Source: CAWBKV01 sp041946675
GTDB taxonomy: Archaea > Halobacteriota > Methanosarcinia > Methanotrichales > Methanotrichaceae
NCBI GenBank assembly: GCA_041946675.1
Contig: JBHGAU010000022.1
Coordinates: 1-35,335 of the forward strand
Length of the DNA stretch: 35,335 nt
Direction of reading: 5' to 3'
Below the pieces are notes generated by a model that worked only from the letters and a program-made list of their open reading frames with translations, was not told the DNA's origin and did no database searches. This document shows positions 14,036 through 23,054 of this stretch, piece by piece; the first letter of the stretch is position 1, and every line of letters starts with the position of its first letter. The position numbers and the translations under genes were made by a program.

Positions 14036-16495
14036 TTAGATTTTATCCTTGGCAGAATCAACACTGCGCAGCAACGTCGCAAGATCATCCACCTTCACCG
14101 GCTTTGCGATGTAGCCGTTCATGCCAGCTTCGAGGCACAGTTCTCGATCGCCGTCCATTGCGAAAGCCGTGATTGCAACTACTTTCGGACCATTTTCAGG
14201 CCACAGCTTTCTTATCTCTTTTGTAGCTGTGATGCCGTCCATCTCTGGCATTTTTATATCCATGAAGATCAGATCATATTGCCGGATTTGAAGGGCCTGA
14301 AGGACTTCAACGCCATCTGCTACAGCATCCGCTCTGTAGCCCAGACGCTTGAGCATTTCAACAAGAACCCTTTGATTTGAGGGATTATCTTCGGCAACAA
14401 GAATTGCCAGAGGGTTCTGGCCCGAGAGGTTTTCATACTCAGTAGCCATATCCTTCTCATCTAAATCCAATTGTTTTCCTGGAATGGCTTCAGCCTGGAT
14501 CGTAAATCGAAAAGTAGAGCCAATGCCCTCCTCGCTCTCGGCCCATATCTCCCCGTCCATTAGCTCCACAAGCTTCTTGCATATGGCGAGTCCGAGTCCT
14601 GCGCCATCACGTTTGCGGCTGATGGTGTACTCAAGCTGTGCAAAGGGCTTGAAGAGCCTGTCCATCTTGTCTTGAGGCATTCCAATGCCTGTATCTGTGA
14701 CTGCAAATGTTATTTGGCGTTTATCGCCTTCGATGGTTTCGGAGGAAACTGATACTGATATATCTCCCGCATCGGTAAACTTGACTGCATTGCTGAGCAG
14801 ATTGGCCAAAATCTGTCTGAGCCTTCCCGGATCGCCAATGATAATATCCGGGGTTCCGTAAGCGATTGTATAGGCAAGGTTCAAACCCTTATCATTGGCC
14901 TGCACAGCTACCATATCCAAAGATTCCTCAATGCAGGCCTTTAGGCTGAGAGGTTGAAGCTCCAGCTTTACCTTCTCCTTTTCAGCTTTTGAAAACTCAA
15001 GGATGTCGCTGATGATTGATAGCAAAGCTTCTCCACCGTTTCTGATCCGTTCAATATCCTCCTTCTGCTCTTGGGTGAGATTATCTGCCAGGAGAAGGCT
15101 TGAGAAGCCTATAACAGCATTCAGAGGTGTTCTCAGCTCATGGGACATGTTAGCTAAAAACGCGGCCTTGGCCTCGACTGCTGCCTCTGCTTCCTCCTTT
15201 GCTGCAATTAGCTCTTTCTCCGTCTTTTCGTGCTCTGAAATCTCCACCTGAAGTTCTTCGTTGATCACTTCGAGGTTCTCTTTAGCGTCGGATAGCTCCG
15301 CGGTCCTTTCCTGGACCCTTTGCTCAAGCTCGTCCTTCGCTTTGCGCAAAGCCTCCTCCATAGCCTTTCGCTCTGTGATGTCATGGCCAACTAGCAGATG
15401 CTGACCGGACAGGATATTAGCGATACCGATTGCATCGATAGTACGAAATGTTCCCTCTTTGTGCCGGATTCCCACTTCTCCTGCAAATCGGCCAGTTTTT
15501 ATAAAAGCATGCCATGTTGCAGATAAATCAAAGCTGGGATCTACAAAATCCGGCAGGAACTGGCCTATAAGCTGCTCATGAGGTATGCCGGTGATAGCGC
15601 TGGCTCCGGGATTAGCACTGGTACAGTACATATCGTTATCAATTGTGAGGATAGCATCCTGTGTTGATTCGAAGATCGATCGGAACCGCTTTTCGCTACG
15701 GCGAATCTCCTCTTCTGCCCGTTTTCTCTCGGCAACCTCTCTCTCCAGGTCAGCCTTTGAGGCTGTGATGGTTTTCAGATTTGCCGTCATCTGGTTAAAG
15801 GCCTTGGCAAGATCGCTGATCTCATCATCCTTTTTCTCAACGATTGAATAATCTAGGTTGCCGGAGCCGATAATTCTCGCTCCCGCCTGGAGATTCGATA
15901 TCGATGTTAGCGTACGCCGATAAATCAGGAGATAATCGGTAATAAGAAATGCCATAAAGGCGCCCATAAGAGCAAAGATTAGCAGATTATTTCGCTGTTT
16001 AGTCTCGTCTGCCTGCTGACTTAACATCTGTGCTAGACGTGAAGCATCAAAGACTATACCCTGGGTTTGGACCCCAATCCTGCTTCCCGAGACCTGAATA
16101 AACGCCAGATCTGCCGTGTTTTGTTGGGTTTGAGGTGCGCTCTTGACTTTCGATACTATATCATCGAAAATTTCATTCAAACGCTGCCCATTGGCCCTGA
16201 TATTATTAGCGAGCACCTGCTGCTCAGGCTGCTCGACAGTCAGATTTGAGATATCCGCTGAGATGGAAGAGTATTTGGATTTCCATCGATCGATCTGCTG
16301 GCTTTCATGGTACAGAAGATAATCATTTGATAAATAGCTGAGCTCACCGACATTTAGTTCGATATTTTTTGCGAGCTTTTCCTGCTTACTCAGCCGTTCT
16401 ACTTGTTGATTTGTGGAGATCACCGATGCTGAGATAATTGCCAGGGCTATACCGAAGAAGACCATGCTTACGATCAACTGGGTCCTGATCTTCAT
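14036..16495 (-). CDS. Hybrid sensor histidine kinase (4-helix sensor, HAMP, PAS, HisKA, HATPase, REC)
   Basis: 819-aa membrane sensor. TM1 is about 7-27 and TM2 about 171-192. Between them is a Gln/Asn-rich helical extracytoplasmic domain of some 140 residues. HAMP is about 193-245, then a coiled coil, PAS about 265-375, and a second coiled coil 378-440. HisKA has H452 in FLANMSHELRTPLNA. ATPase boxes are N569, DTGIGMP 601-607 and GAGLGLAI 631-638. The receiver about 695-815 has E702-D703, phospho-acceptor D746, T776 and K798. There is no DNA-binding output, so the signal must pass on by phosphotransfer or protein contact. AGGTGA before the ATG overlaps the stop of the preceding binding-protein gene 11 nt away, implying coupled translation and a functional link with the substrate-binding proteins. 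Confidence 0.93.
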   Translation of the reverse strand: MKIRTQLIVSMVFFGIALAIISASVISTNQQVERLSKQEKLAKNIELNVGELSYLSNDYLLYHESQQIDRWKSKYSSISADISNLTVEQPEQQVLANNIRANGQRLNEIFDDIVSKVKSAPQTQQNTADLAFIQVSGSRIGVQTQGIVFDASRLAQMLSQQADETKQRNNLLIFALMGAFMAFLITDYLLIYRRTLTSISNLQAGARIIGSGNLDYSIVEKKDDEISDLAKAFNQMTANLKTITASKADLEREVAERKRAEEEIRRSEKRFRSIFESTQDAILTIDNDMYCTSANPGASAITGIPHEQLIGQFLPDFVDPSFDLSATWHAFIKTGRFAGEVGIRHKEGTFRTIDAIGIANILSGQHLLVGHDITERKAMEEALRKAKDELEQRVQERTAELSDAKENLEVINEELQVEISEHEKTEKELIAAKEEAEAAVEAKAAFLANMSHELRTPLNAVIGFSSLLLADNLTQEQKEDIERIRNGGEALLSIISDILEFSKAEKEKVKLELQPLSLKACIEESLDMVAVQANDKGLNLAYTIAYGTPDIIIGDPGRLRQILANLLSNAVKFTDAGDISVSVSSETIEGDKRQITFAVTDTGIGMPQDKMDRLFKPFAQLEYTISRKRDGAGLGLAICKKLVELMDGEIWAESEEGIGSTFRFTIQAEAIPGKQLDLDEKDMATEYENLSGQNPLAILVAEDNPSNQRVLVEMLKRLGYRADAVADGVEVLQALQIRQYDLIFMDIKMPEMDGITATKEIRKLWPENGPKVVAITAFAMDGDRELCLEAGMNGYIAKPVKVDDLATLLRSVDSAKDKI

Positions 16496-16506
16496 GATTT
16501 CTCAAT

Positions 16507-17547
16507 TCACCTGATATTCACAGATTCCGGCTTAACTTCCTCTATACCCTTCGTATATATGTAATCTTGGAAATATGGTAATGTCTTTCTGCTTGTGAAA
16601 TTATTATTAATCATCCAGTGTCCTTCATCGCTCATGGCAATTAAGAGCGACTGGTCCAACGAGAGTGAAAAATAGTGGTTCGGCCAGACCGTTGCCATAT
16701 ACTCGTCGCTGAAATTCAGCCTCTTCTGGACGATCGCTTCTGCATCGGAAGGATGATCTATCGAATACTGCTCTGCTTCGTCGAGCGACCTGAGGAACTT
16801 GTTAATAAGCTCCGGATGTGCCGCTATCCAGGCGTCCCTGCTCACCAGAACCCCATACAGCAACTGGTTACTTTGGGCCTGCCAGCTTATGCCGTTATAA
16901 CCCAGCCGTTTCTCCATCTCATACACGTATGGCTGATAGTAGATTATCGCGTCGATGCTACCATTTGCTATGGCATCTACCGCCCGGGATGGGGGCACAT
17001 CTACGAGGGTGACGTCCTGCAGGCCAATTCCATGGAGCTCTAAGAAACGCCCCAAGAAGAACTCACATATCGTTCCCCGGGGAACGCCGACCTTTTTCCC
17101 CTTCAGGTCTGAAGTGTTTTTGATCCCATGGTCTCTCCGGCCGATGATCTTCTCGTTCTGATGCTTATCGATGCTGGCGAAGATGCAAACACGTTTATCG
17201 TTGAATATAGCCGCCACTACCGGGTACTCTGCCGTTACCGCTATGTCCAGATCGCCCTTCACCATATCGTTGAGCGGGGCGACTCCGTCCATATAGTCAT
17301 CCCTCAATGTCACGTTCAGGCCGTTCTTCTTAAAGAGATCCCGATCTTGGGCGATATAGATGTACATGGATAGCTCGAAGGGCGGGCTGCCAACGGTGAT
17401 CGGTTCGAGCGTATCCGGAAACGTAGTCCCCGGACTCGATAGGTACCATGCGCCGAGCCCCGCCAGGAGGACTACAGCTATGGCTCCTATCGTCCCAATA
17501 ACGATTTTTTTCCATGGTCTCACTTTTATCCCTGTACCATACTCCAT
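16507..17547 (-). CDS. Membrane-anchored NMT1/TauA-type substrate-binding protein (copy c)
   Basis: 346 aa from ATG 17547 (GTG 17553 is also in frame). An N-terminal segment (WKK, then IVIGTIGAIAVVLLAGLGAWYL) anchors it to the membrane; there is no lipobox cysteine. The rest is a periplasmic-binding-protein fold of the NMT1/TauA/SsuA family with DLKGKKVGVPRGTICEFFLG and VDAIIYYQPYVYEME as recognisable motifs. It is paralogous to the two genes upstream, ending in the same EEVKPESVNI C-terminus. No ABC permease or ATPase is nearby; the next gene is the hybrid kinase, so a ligand-sensing role is more likely than transport. Five to eleven nucleotides separate it from copy b. Confidence 0.88.
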   Translation of the reverse strand: MEYGTGIKVRPWKKIVIGTIGAIAVVLLAGLGAWYLSSPGTTFPDTLEPITVGSPPFELSMYIYIAQDRDLFKKNGLNVTLRDDYMDGVAPLNDMVKGDLDIAVTAEYPVVAAIFNDKRVCIFASIDKHQNEKIIGRRDHGIKNTSDLKGKKVGVPRGTICEFFLGRFLELHGIGLQDVTLVDVPPSRAVDAIANGSIDAIIYYQPYVYEMEKRLGYNGISWQAQSNQLLYGVLVSRDAWIAAHPELINKFLRSLDEAEQYSIDHPSDAEAIVQKRLNFSDEYMATVWPNHYFSLSLDQSLLIAMSDEGHWMINNNFTSRKTLPYFQDYIYTKGIEEVKPESVNIR

Positions 17548-17558
17548 GGTCACTCACT

Positions 17559-18575
17559 TCAACCGATGATATTCACCGACTCCGGCTCTACGTCCTCAAG
17601 GCCTTTCATATAAATGTACTTCCTGAAATCGGGTATGGTCTTCTCACTAGTAAGGTTGTTTTGAATCATCCACCGAGCTTCATCCTCCATGGCTGTGATG
17701 AGCGACTGGTCAAGGGAGAGCGAGAACTGGTTCTGCTGCCAGACTCTATCCATGTACCCTGGAGTGAGGTTCAGCCTTCTTTGCACGATTGCCCGGGCTT
17801 CGGCTGGATGAGTGGCTGCATATTCATCAGCCTTTATCAGGGATACAAGGAACCTTTCGATAAGCTCGGGATGCTCCGCTATCCAGTCATCCGTAGAGAT
17901 GATCAGCGAAAACACTGGCTGGCTGCTCTGTGCAGGCCAGAAAACATGGTTATCACCCAACCGGTCACGAGCTGCACTGGCGTATGGCTCGGCAGTTGAA
18001 ATAGCATCAACGTCTCCGTCCGCAACGGCATTTACCCATCCTTCCGGGGTTTTGATATTGATGAGGTTTATATCGTGCATGGTCATGCCCTGCAGCATAA
18101 GGAACCTTCCAAGGTGGAATTCTGCTACCGTGCCAAGGGCGGTCCCGATCTTTTTACCTTTAAGATCTGAGGCATCATCAATCCCCTGATCACTCCGCGC
18201 GACTATATAGATGAAATCGCCTTTGTCGATGTTGCCTATTGCCCGGATTGTTGCATTCTGAAAGGCCTTCCTGACCAGAGGGAACTCAGATGCCCCTACG
18301 GTGATATCAGCTTCACCGTTTATCACTCCGTCGAGGGAAGCGGCCCCAGAATCGTACTTTCGCAGTGTCAGATTGAGGCTGTTCTCCTCGAAAAAGCCTA
18401 GATCTTCGGCCACCCAGAACAGTGCACTCGCTTCATACGGTGCATATGCAACCGTGACCGACTCCAAAGGTTTCACGGTATTTTTCTGAGAGCCCAGGAT
18501 ATACCAATACCATCCCCCAAGCCCAGCCAGAGCTATTACGGCGATGATTGCGATCGCAACAACCCTTCTATTCAT
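17559..18575 (-). CDS. Membrane-anchored NMT1/TauA-type substrate-binding protein (copy b)
   Basis: 338 aa, ATG with GGAG 4 nt before it. Single N-terminal anchor (MNRR, then VVAIAIIAVIALAGLGGWYW). The binding-protein fold carries DLKGKKIGTALGTVAEFHLGRFL and DVDAISTAEPYASAA. The last 60 residues (SLSLDQSLITAMEDEARWM and the EPESVNIIG end) are almost those of copies a and c, while the ligand-contact loops differ, suggesting different ligands. Its start codon overlaps the stop of an N-terminal remnant of another copy (18572-18730). The substrate cannot be deduced; the family binds sulfonates, nitrate-like anions, pyrimidine precursors and other small molecules. Confidence 0.88.
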   Translation of the reverse strand: MNRRVVAIAIIAVIALAGLGGWYWYILGSQKNTVKPLESVTVAYAPYEASALFWVAEDLGFFEENSLNLTLRKYDSGAASLDGVINGEADITVGASEFPLVRKAFQNATIRAIGNIDKGDFIYIVARSDQGIDDASDLKGKKIGTALGTVAEFHLGRFLMLQGMTMHDINLINIKTPEGWVNAVADGDVDAISTAEPYASAARDRLGDNHVFWPAQSSQPVFSLIISTDDWIAEHPELIERFLVSLIKADEYAATHPAEARAIVQRRLNLTPGYMDRVWQQNQFSLSLDQSLITAMEDEARWMIQNNLTSEKTIPDFRKYIYMKGLEDVEPESVNIIG

Positions 18576-18730
18576 GGTTCTCCGTTTTTTATCTGGATCG
18601 CCGGTCCACCAACGATGACCGGTTTGAGCGCTCCTGGATCGGTTCTTGAAAAACTGAGGAAATACAATGCACCGACTGCCATGAGCACAATTACAGCACC
18701 CAAGGCTATCGAGATTTCAATTTTTTTATC
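18572..18730 (-). pseudogene. N-terminal remnant of another substrate-binding protein copy
   Basis: The - strand frame reads DKKIEISIALGAVIVLMAVG (an anchor helix), then ALKPVIVGGPAIQ, and stops at TGA 18572-18574 inside the ATG of copy b. The anchor and the PVIVGGP segment match the starts of copies a-c (compare LEPITVGSPP). No ATG, GTG or TTG begins the frame and the binding domain is missing, so this is a leftover of a lost copy. It fills the otherwise unexplained 194-nt gap between copies a and b. Confidence 0.75.
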
Positions 18731-18769
18731 TTGCTCCTAAATCCGATCTGATCCTAGAGGCGCCCCACA

Positions 18770-19774
18770 TCAACCGATGATATTCACCGACTCCGGCTTT
18801 ACCTCTTCAAGGCCTTTTGTGTACATATAATTCCTCAAATTGGGTATTGTCTTCTCGTCCGTGAGGTTGTTATTGATCATCCACCGGCCCTCGTCCTCCA
18901 TGGCTGTCACGAGCGATTGGTCCAGCGAGAGAGAAAACTGGCTCTTAGGCCAGACGTCCGCCATATACTCATCAGTGTAGTTCAACTTTTTTTGAAGGAT
19001 ATCCTTTGATTCCAGCGGATGGCTGAGGGCATAATTCTCAGCCAGGACAAGGGATTTCAGGAGTTTATTTATCGTTTCGTGATGGCTGGCAATCCAGTCG
19101 TTCCTGCAAGTCAGGACTCCAAAGGCATTCTGGTTACTTTGCGCTTGCCAAACTACAGCACTGCTATCCAGCCTTTCTTCTACACTATTGAGATAGACCT
19201 GCGGGATTATGACCGCATCCACACTGCCGTTTCCAATTGATGCCGAATATTGAGAAGGCTGGATATCAACAAATATTATGTCTTTCAAGTTAATGTTATT
19301 CAGATAGAGAAATCTGCCGAGATAGAACTCGGTTATTGTCCCGCGAGCCACACCGATTTTTTTCCCACGCAGATCTGCGATATGCTCAATGCCTCGATCT
19401 TTCCTGCCAACAATATATTGGCCTTGGTATTTATCGATGCTGCTGATCACGCTAATATTCGCTTGTTTTAACGCTATTCCCACAACGGGGTACTCTGATG
19501 AAGCCGCTATTTCCGCATCTCCATCTATCATGCTATTAACACATGCTAGTCCTGTATCACAATAACCGACCGTCACATTCAGGCCATTCTGGGCAAAGAA
19601 GCCCCTATCTTCGGCGATAAAGATCAGTCCAGCCAGCTCCTGGATAGTAGTTCTGATGATAACAGGTTCGGGCTCTTCTGTATCAGTTATCGAATGGTTC
19701 ATGAAGTACCAGGCCCCAAATCCTGCCATCACCAGCACAGCGATGGCCACTATAGCTACCACATTCTTTTTCAC
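18770..19774 (-). CDS. Membrane-anchored NMT1/TauA-type substrate-binding protein (copy a)
   Basis: 334 aa starting at GTG 19774 (reads MKKNVVAIVAIAVLVMAGFG, then AWYF), the only start upstream of the anchor. Motifs: FIAEDRGFFAQNGLNVTV, DLRGKKIGVARGTITEFYLG, SVDAVIIPQVYLNSVE and the shared tail SLSLDQSLVTAMEDEGRWM...EEVKPESVNIIG. First intact gene of the four-gene array leading to the hybrid kinase. Truncated C-terminal pieces of further copies lie just upstream on the same strand, so the array has lost members. No transporter subunits are present. Confidence 0.88.
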   Translation of the reverse strand: MKKNVVAIVAIAVLVMAGFGAWYFMNHSITDTEEPEPVIIRTTIQELAGLIFIAEDRGFFAQNGLNVTVGYCDTGLACVNSMIDGDAEIAASSEYPVVGIALKQANISVISSIDKYQGQYIVGRKDRGIEHIADLRGKKIGVARGTITEFYLGRFLYLNNINLKDIIFVDIQPSQYSASIGNGSVDAVIIPQVYLNSVEERLDSSAVVWQAQSNQNAFGVLTCRNDWIASHHETINKLLKSLVLAENYALSHPLESKDILQKKLNYTDEYMADVWPKSQFSLSLDQSLVTAMEDEGRWMINNNLTDEKTIPNLRNYMYTKGLEEVKPESVNIIG

Positions 19775-19818
19775 AGCCTAGCCCCAGCTTCGACTTCGGT
19801 CTTCATGTTTCCTCGTAA

Positions 19819-19866
19819 TCACCGAATATTCATCGCATTTGGCTTTACTTCCTCCAGGCTCTTTGT
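19819..19866 (-). pseudogene. C-terminal fragment of a lost substrate-binding protein copy
   Basis: The - strand reads TKSLEEVKPNAMNIR then TGA at 19821-19819, matching the YTKGIEEVKPESVNIR ending of copy c. Nothing of the preceding protein remains in frame. Confidence 0.7.
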
Positions 19867-19895
19867 ATTTCATAACCGATTTGTAATTGCGTAGA

Positions 19896-19995
19896 GCCGA
19901 TAATATTCAACGACTCCGGCTTCACTTCTTCAAGGCCTTTTATATATAGATATTTCCTAAAGTCGGGTATTGTTTTCTCAGTACAGAAGTTACAG
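19896..19995 (-). pseudogene. Second C-terminal fragment of a lost substrate-binding protein copy
   Basis: The - strand reads TEKTIPDFRKYLYIKGLEEV and KPESLNIIG, nearly the end of copy b, but the stop codon is lost and homology ends upstream at about 19995. The rest of the gap to 20187 is AT-rich and presumably holds the promoter of the winged-helix gene; nothing else is seen there. Confidence 0.75.
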
Positions 19996-20187
19996 AACAG
20001 ACCTGCCGGCTGGTTATGGAATTTGCAATTTAATTCTAATTAATACTACTAATTATTGCTTCCACATGGTTTATTAAACTTAAGAATTGAAGGCAACAAT
20101 GCTGAGTTTAGGCAAAAATGCTAAATATGCAGTTAGGACTAATATGAGGTTAAGGATGATATTTGACTGGGCCGGAGGATTTACCGC

Positions 20188-20475
20188 ATGAGGATGAAGA
20201 AAAGAAGCGATGATCTCATTATTTCTCAGATACTGGATATATGTGAAAGCGGTGCACGTAAAACCAGGATAGTCTACCAAGCAAACCTTAATTCCACGAC
20301 AGTAAATCGATATCTCGAATGCCTTATAGAAACCGGCATGATAGAGCAATCCAACTGCGGATCAAGCCACCTATTCAAAACTACAGAGAAAGGAGAAGAG
20401 CTGAAAGATAAACTGAGCCGCCTCCAGACAGAGATGGATGAACTCCGTACCAGCGTGCTTAATGTCCCTGTCTAG
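20188..20475 (+). CDS. ArnR1-like (HTH_45) winged-helix protein
   Basis: 95 aa. After a basic start (MRMKKRSDD), residues about 9-70 form an archaeal winged helix: IISQILDICESGARKTRIVY, then NLNSTTVNRYLECLIETGMI as helix-turn-helix and recognition helix, and a wing with HLFKTTEKGEEL. A coiled-coil tail (about 70-90) suggests a dimer. GGAGG lies 9 nt before the ATG; ATG 20194 is possible. The gene is divergent from the binding-protein array and convergent with the glycan cluster, so it could regulate the array, but no operator is identified. Confidence 0.85.
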   Translation: MRMKKRSDDLIISQILDICESGARKTRIVYQANLNSTTVNRYLECLIETGMIEQSNCGSSHLFKTTEKGEELKDKLSRLQTEMDELRTSVLNVPV

Positions 20476-20505
20476 ACCAGAGGCCAAGAATAACATCATT
20501 CATAG

Positions 20506-21408
20506 TTATCTTATCATACCTTTATGATATCTCAATCTATAGCAAAGTTCAGGGATTAATAAAGTGTTCGTAATCATATTCTTCTTAGATGGCAGCCTTA
20601 TATCAAAAGCAAGATCCTGTCTGGCATAAAGCCATAAAGCCGCGGGTAGTGATAATAAAGGTAGAAGTATTCTGGCCACATGGGTTGCTCTATCCATAAA
20701 AGTTGGTCCTCCCCAGGATTTAGTATCATTTTTTGCAATTATGGCTAATTCATCTTTCCACAAACTAGATTGGGCCATGGTCTTGCTTGCCTCATGAAGA
20801 CGAAAGCAGCTTAAAATCTCATTTATACGAAAAAACTTATTATGCTCTCCGATCCTCAGCCAAAAGTCATAATCCATCGCATGATGCAGAAAAGGGTTTA
20901 ACTTATATTCATCCACAATACACTTTTTGAAAAATACAGACGGCTGAGCAAGAACGTTTTGCGTTTTTAAGGCGCTATATTTGAATGCCGGCAATACAGG
21001 CAGTATTCTTATTACAGTATTCTTCGAATCGATGTAGATCGCGTCGCCGTATGCGATTGTTGCCTTCTCATGGTCCTCAAAGAATTTAGCTACTTTATCA
21101 ATCGTATACTTACTGAAGTATGCATCATCCGAATTTATCCAGCCTATGATCTCTCCTTTAGCCATTTTGAAGCCTTTATTGATCGCATCGGACTGTCCTT
21201 GGTCAGGTTCGGAGATCCATCGCAGGTTATATTCCCCTTCATATTTCCTTATGATATCTAACGTATTATCGGTTGATCTACCATCGATAATTATATGCTC
21301 TATATTAGGGTAGCATTGATTCTTTACGCTCAGTATAGCATATTCAATGAATTTATCTTGATTGAATGAAGGGGTGATTATAGATACTAATGGTTTATGC
21401 TTGCCCAT
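20506..21408 (-). CDS. Family 2 glycosyltransferase
   Basis: 300-aa GT-A enzyme transferring a sugar from a nucleotide donor to a growing glycan. The N-terminus has VSIITPSFNQDKFIEYAI; donor and metal residues are IDGRSTDNT (about 41-49) and the DxD-like SDD at 93-95, followed by acceptor-side GWINSDDAYF. A C-terminal hydrophobic stretch (LLPLLSLPAALWLYA, about 250-265) may associate with the membrane. It is the last gene of the - strand polysaccharide cluster. The ATG at 21408 lacks a clear ribosome-binding site. Donor and acceptor unknown. Confidence 0.9.
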   Translation of the reverse strand: MGKHKPLVSIITPSFNQDKFIEYAILSVKNQCYPNIEHIIIDGRSTDNTLDIIRKYEGEYNLRWISEPDQGQSDAINKGFKMAKGEIIGWINSDDAYFSKYTIDKVAKFFEDHEKATIAYGDAIYIDSKNTVIRILPVLPAFKYSALKTQNVLAQPSVFFKKCIVDEYKLNPFLHHAMDYDFWLRIGEHNKFFRINEILSCFRLHEASKTMAQSSLWKDELAIIAKNDTKSWGGPTFMDRATHVARILLPLLSLPAALWLYARQDLAFDIRLPSKKNMITNTLLIPELCYRLRYHKGMIR

Positions 21409-21469
21409 AGTACTCGCACTCGTCCTTTTCCTTAGAGCAGTTCAATATACCGAATTTAGCGCAGATCAT

Positions 21470-22684
21470 CTATTTCGATCCTGCTCTACTCCAACAACTT
21501 CTTACCGGCTCAAACTCTTCCAATATTGAAAAGATTCCTCGAACGAAATCTTTACCAGTCCATTGAGATGCGCGCTTGAAACCTTTCGCTATCATCCCCT
21601 CTCTAAGATCTGAATTTTCATAAAGAGATTTAATCGCAAGGGCAATCTCATCTGGTTTTTTTGGATCTACTAATATAGCAGCGTCTCCCAGCTGTTCCTC
21701 TGCCCCTGCCACATTTGATGCAATTACTGGGCAGCCCAGCGCAAATGCTTCAAGTGGCGGCAAATTTTCAGGGCCAAAGAATGTAACATATGTAAGCGCA
21801 AATGCCTGGCGATAGAGCGAAATTAAATCTTCCTGTGGAACAAATCCCAGGAAATGAACTTGCGGAGAGAGATCGAGATCTCGTACAAGTTGTTTTATGT
21901 AAGTCAGATTTCCATGATCGGAGCCTATAAATACTACCGGCAGAATTACTCCCAGCTTATCTCTTAAAATTTTCGCCGATTTTAGCAGATTAGCATGATT
22001 CTTATGCGACCAGAATTGAGCGGGATAAAACAAATAACCTTTTGGTATGCCATACTTTTCTAAAATGCTTTTATCATTGAGTAGTGGTGCATTTAATGCA
22101 TACCTAGGTGTGGGATGCGGAAGAATCTTTATTCGTTCTGGTGGAATTTGGTAAAATCGTTCTATCTCTTTTTGGCCAACTTCTGACCCAGTAATAATAT
22201 ATGTAGCTTTTTGAAGTGATCTTGAATAAAACCTTTCTCGGTTATCCCAAATACCTTTTTCGCTTACCTCTGGAAACCATGGCTGAAGACGATGCTGTAG
22301 ATCCCATACTATAGTTATATATGGTATATCAATATCTATCAGTCCAGGACTAATAAACCACATAATATCAATTTTGTCTTTCAGTGCCATCCTCTCTAAT
22401 TTGCAAGGTTTACTCCATATCTTGTAAAATTGCGGATAATCCGACCTGATACGGTTCAGTAAGGCCTCGATCTTATCCAATCTGCTGTATGAGATGATTC
22501 TTATCTTGTCAGAGACAGGATTATGAGGATATCCTGGTATTTTCTTCCCACTTAAGAATAATATAAAGTTGTATTCGCTCTCTTCTGCAAGCTCAAAAAA
22601 AGATTGTAATATATCCGCTTGGATTGTATATCCTCCGCCCATTTCGGGCGAATAATCTTCTATAAGCACGCCTACATTCATCAT
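21470..22684 (-). CDS. Family 4 glycosyltransferase (duplicate 1)
   Basis: 404-aa GT-B enzyme. The N-terminus reads MMNVGVLIEDYSPEMGGGYT; the donor-binding half has LFYPAQFWSHKNH, VHFLGFVPQEDLISLYRQAF and FGPENLPPLEAFALGCPVIA, the last carrying the paired glutamates of GT4. It is a clear paralogue of the gene at 23055-24272, sharing these blocks almost word for word; the divergence is mostly in the N-terminal acceptor half, so the two probably add the same or similar sugar to different acceptors. It lies 20 nt after a methyltransferase pseudogene that was duplicated with it. Confidence 0.92.
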   Translation of the reverse strand: MMNVGVLIEDYSPEMGGGYTIQADILQSFFELAEESEYNFILFLSGKKIPGYPHNPVSDKIRIISYSRLDKIEALLNRIRSDYPQFYKIWSKPCKLERMALKDKIDIMWFISPGLIDIDIPYITIVWDLQHRLQPWFPEVSEKGIWDNRERFYSRSLQKATYIITGSEVGQKEIERFYQIPPERIKILPHPTPRYALNAPLLNDKSILEKYGIPKGYLFYPAQFWSHKNHANLLKSAKILRDKLGVILPVVFIGSDHGNLTYIKQLVRDLDLSPQVHFLGFVPQEDLISLYRQAFALTYVTFFGPENLPPLEAFALGCPVIASNVAGAEEQLGDAAILVDPKKPDEIALAIKSLYENSDLREGMIAKGFKRASQWTGKDFVRGIFSILEEFEPVRSCWSRAGSK

Positions 22685-22704
22685 AGTACCACTTTCATTA
22701 GAGC

Positions 22705-23046
22705 TTAGTCAACTTTGCGTGAGACGGCGACGATATGCCAGGTCTCATCTGTAATTACCTCGCCATCAGTGAATCCTGAAAACCATTTTAGCGGCATAAA
22801 GGAATTGGATGATAATAGTTCAACCATCTCTTGCACAAGGAAATAGCGATTAGTTTGAGTTTCATGTATGCTATAGTAAGTACCATCATCCATCATATTA
22901 TAGATAGTATAAGATACATGTGCTAGCTGTTTTGCAGGATCTCATTCGGTTTCGGAGGTCCTCAATATCTCGCCTTCTGGAGTCGCCCATCTGTGCACTC
23001 TCAGGGGATCGTAATTACGTAGCATCGCTGCTGCATGTCAAAACTC
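22705..23046 (-). pseudogene. Truncated SAM methyltransferase copy
   Basis: One continuous frame aligns with the C-terminal half of the intact methyltransferase at 24324-25091 (HAAAML, DPLRVHRWATPEGEILR, YFLVQEMVELLSSNSF, ETWHIVAV), but carries in-frame TGA codons at 23040-23038 (replacing the Trp of EFWHAAA) and 22944-22942. The whole N-terminal SAM-binding domain is gone, cut 8 nt after the stop of the GT4 gene upstream. The 192-nt stretch after the second TGA stays open but would encode only a 63-residue tail. Confidence 0.9.
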
Positions 23047-23054
23047 GGTACATC

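Noticed and set aside
18576..20000. Repeated short segments as a CRISPR or other spaced repeat array
   Set aside because: The repeats are coding-frame fragments of the binding-protein genes with irregular spacing, not uniform repeats with spacers.
22705..23046. Two in-frame TGA codons as recoding (selenocysteine or Trp) rather than decay
   Set aside because: The SAM-binding half of the protein is absent, so the fragment cannot be a functional methyltransferase whatever the TGA codons encode; no SECIS-like structure was seen.
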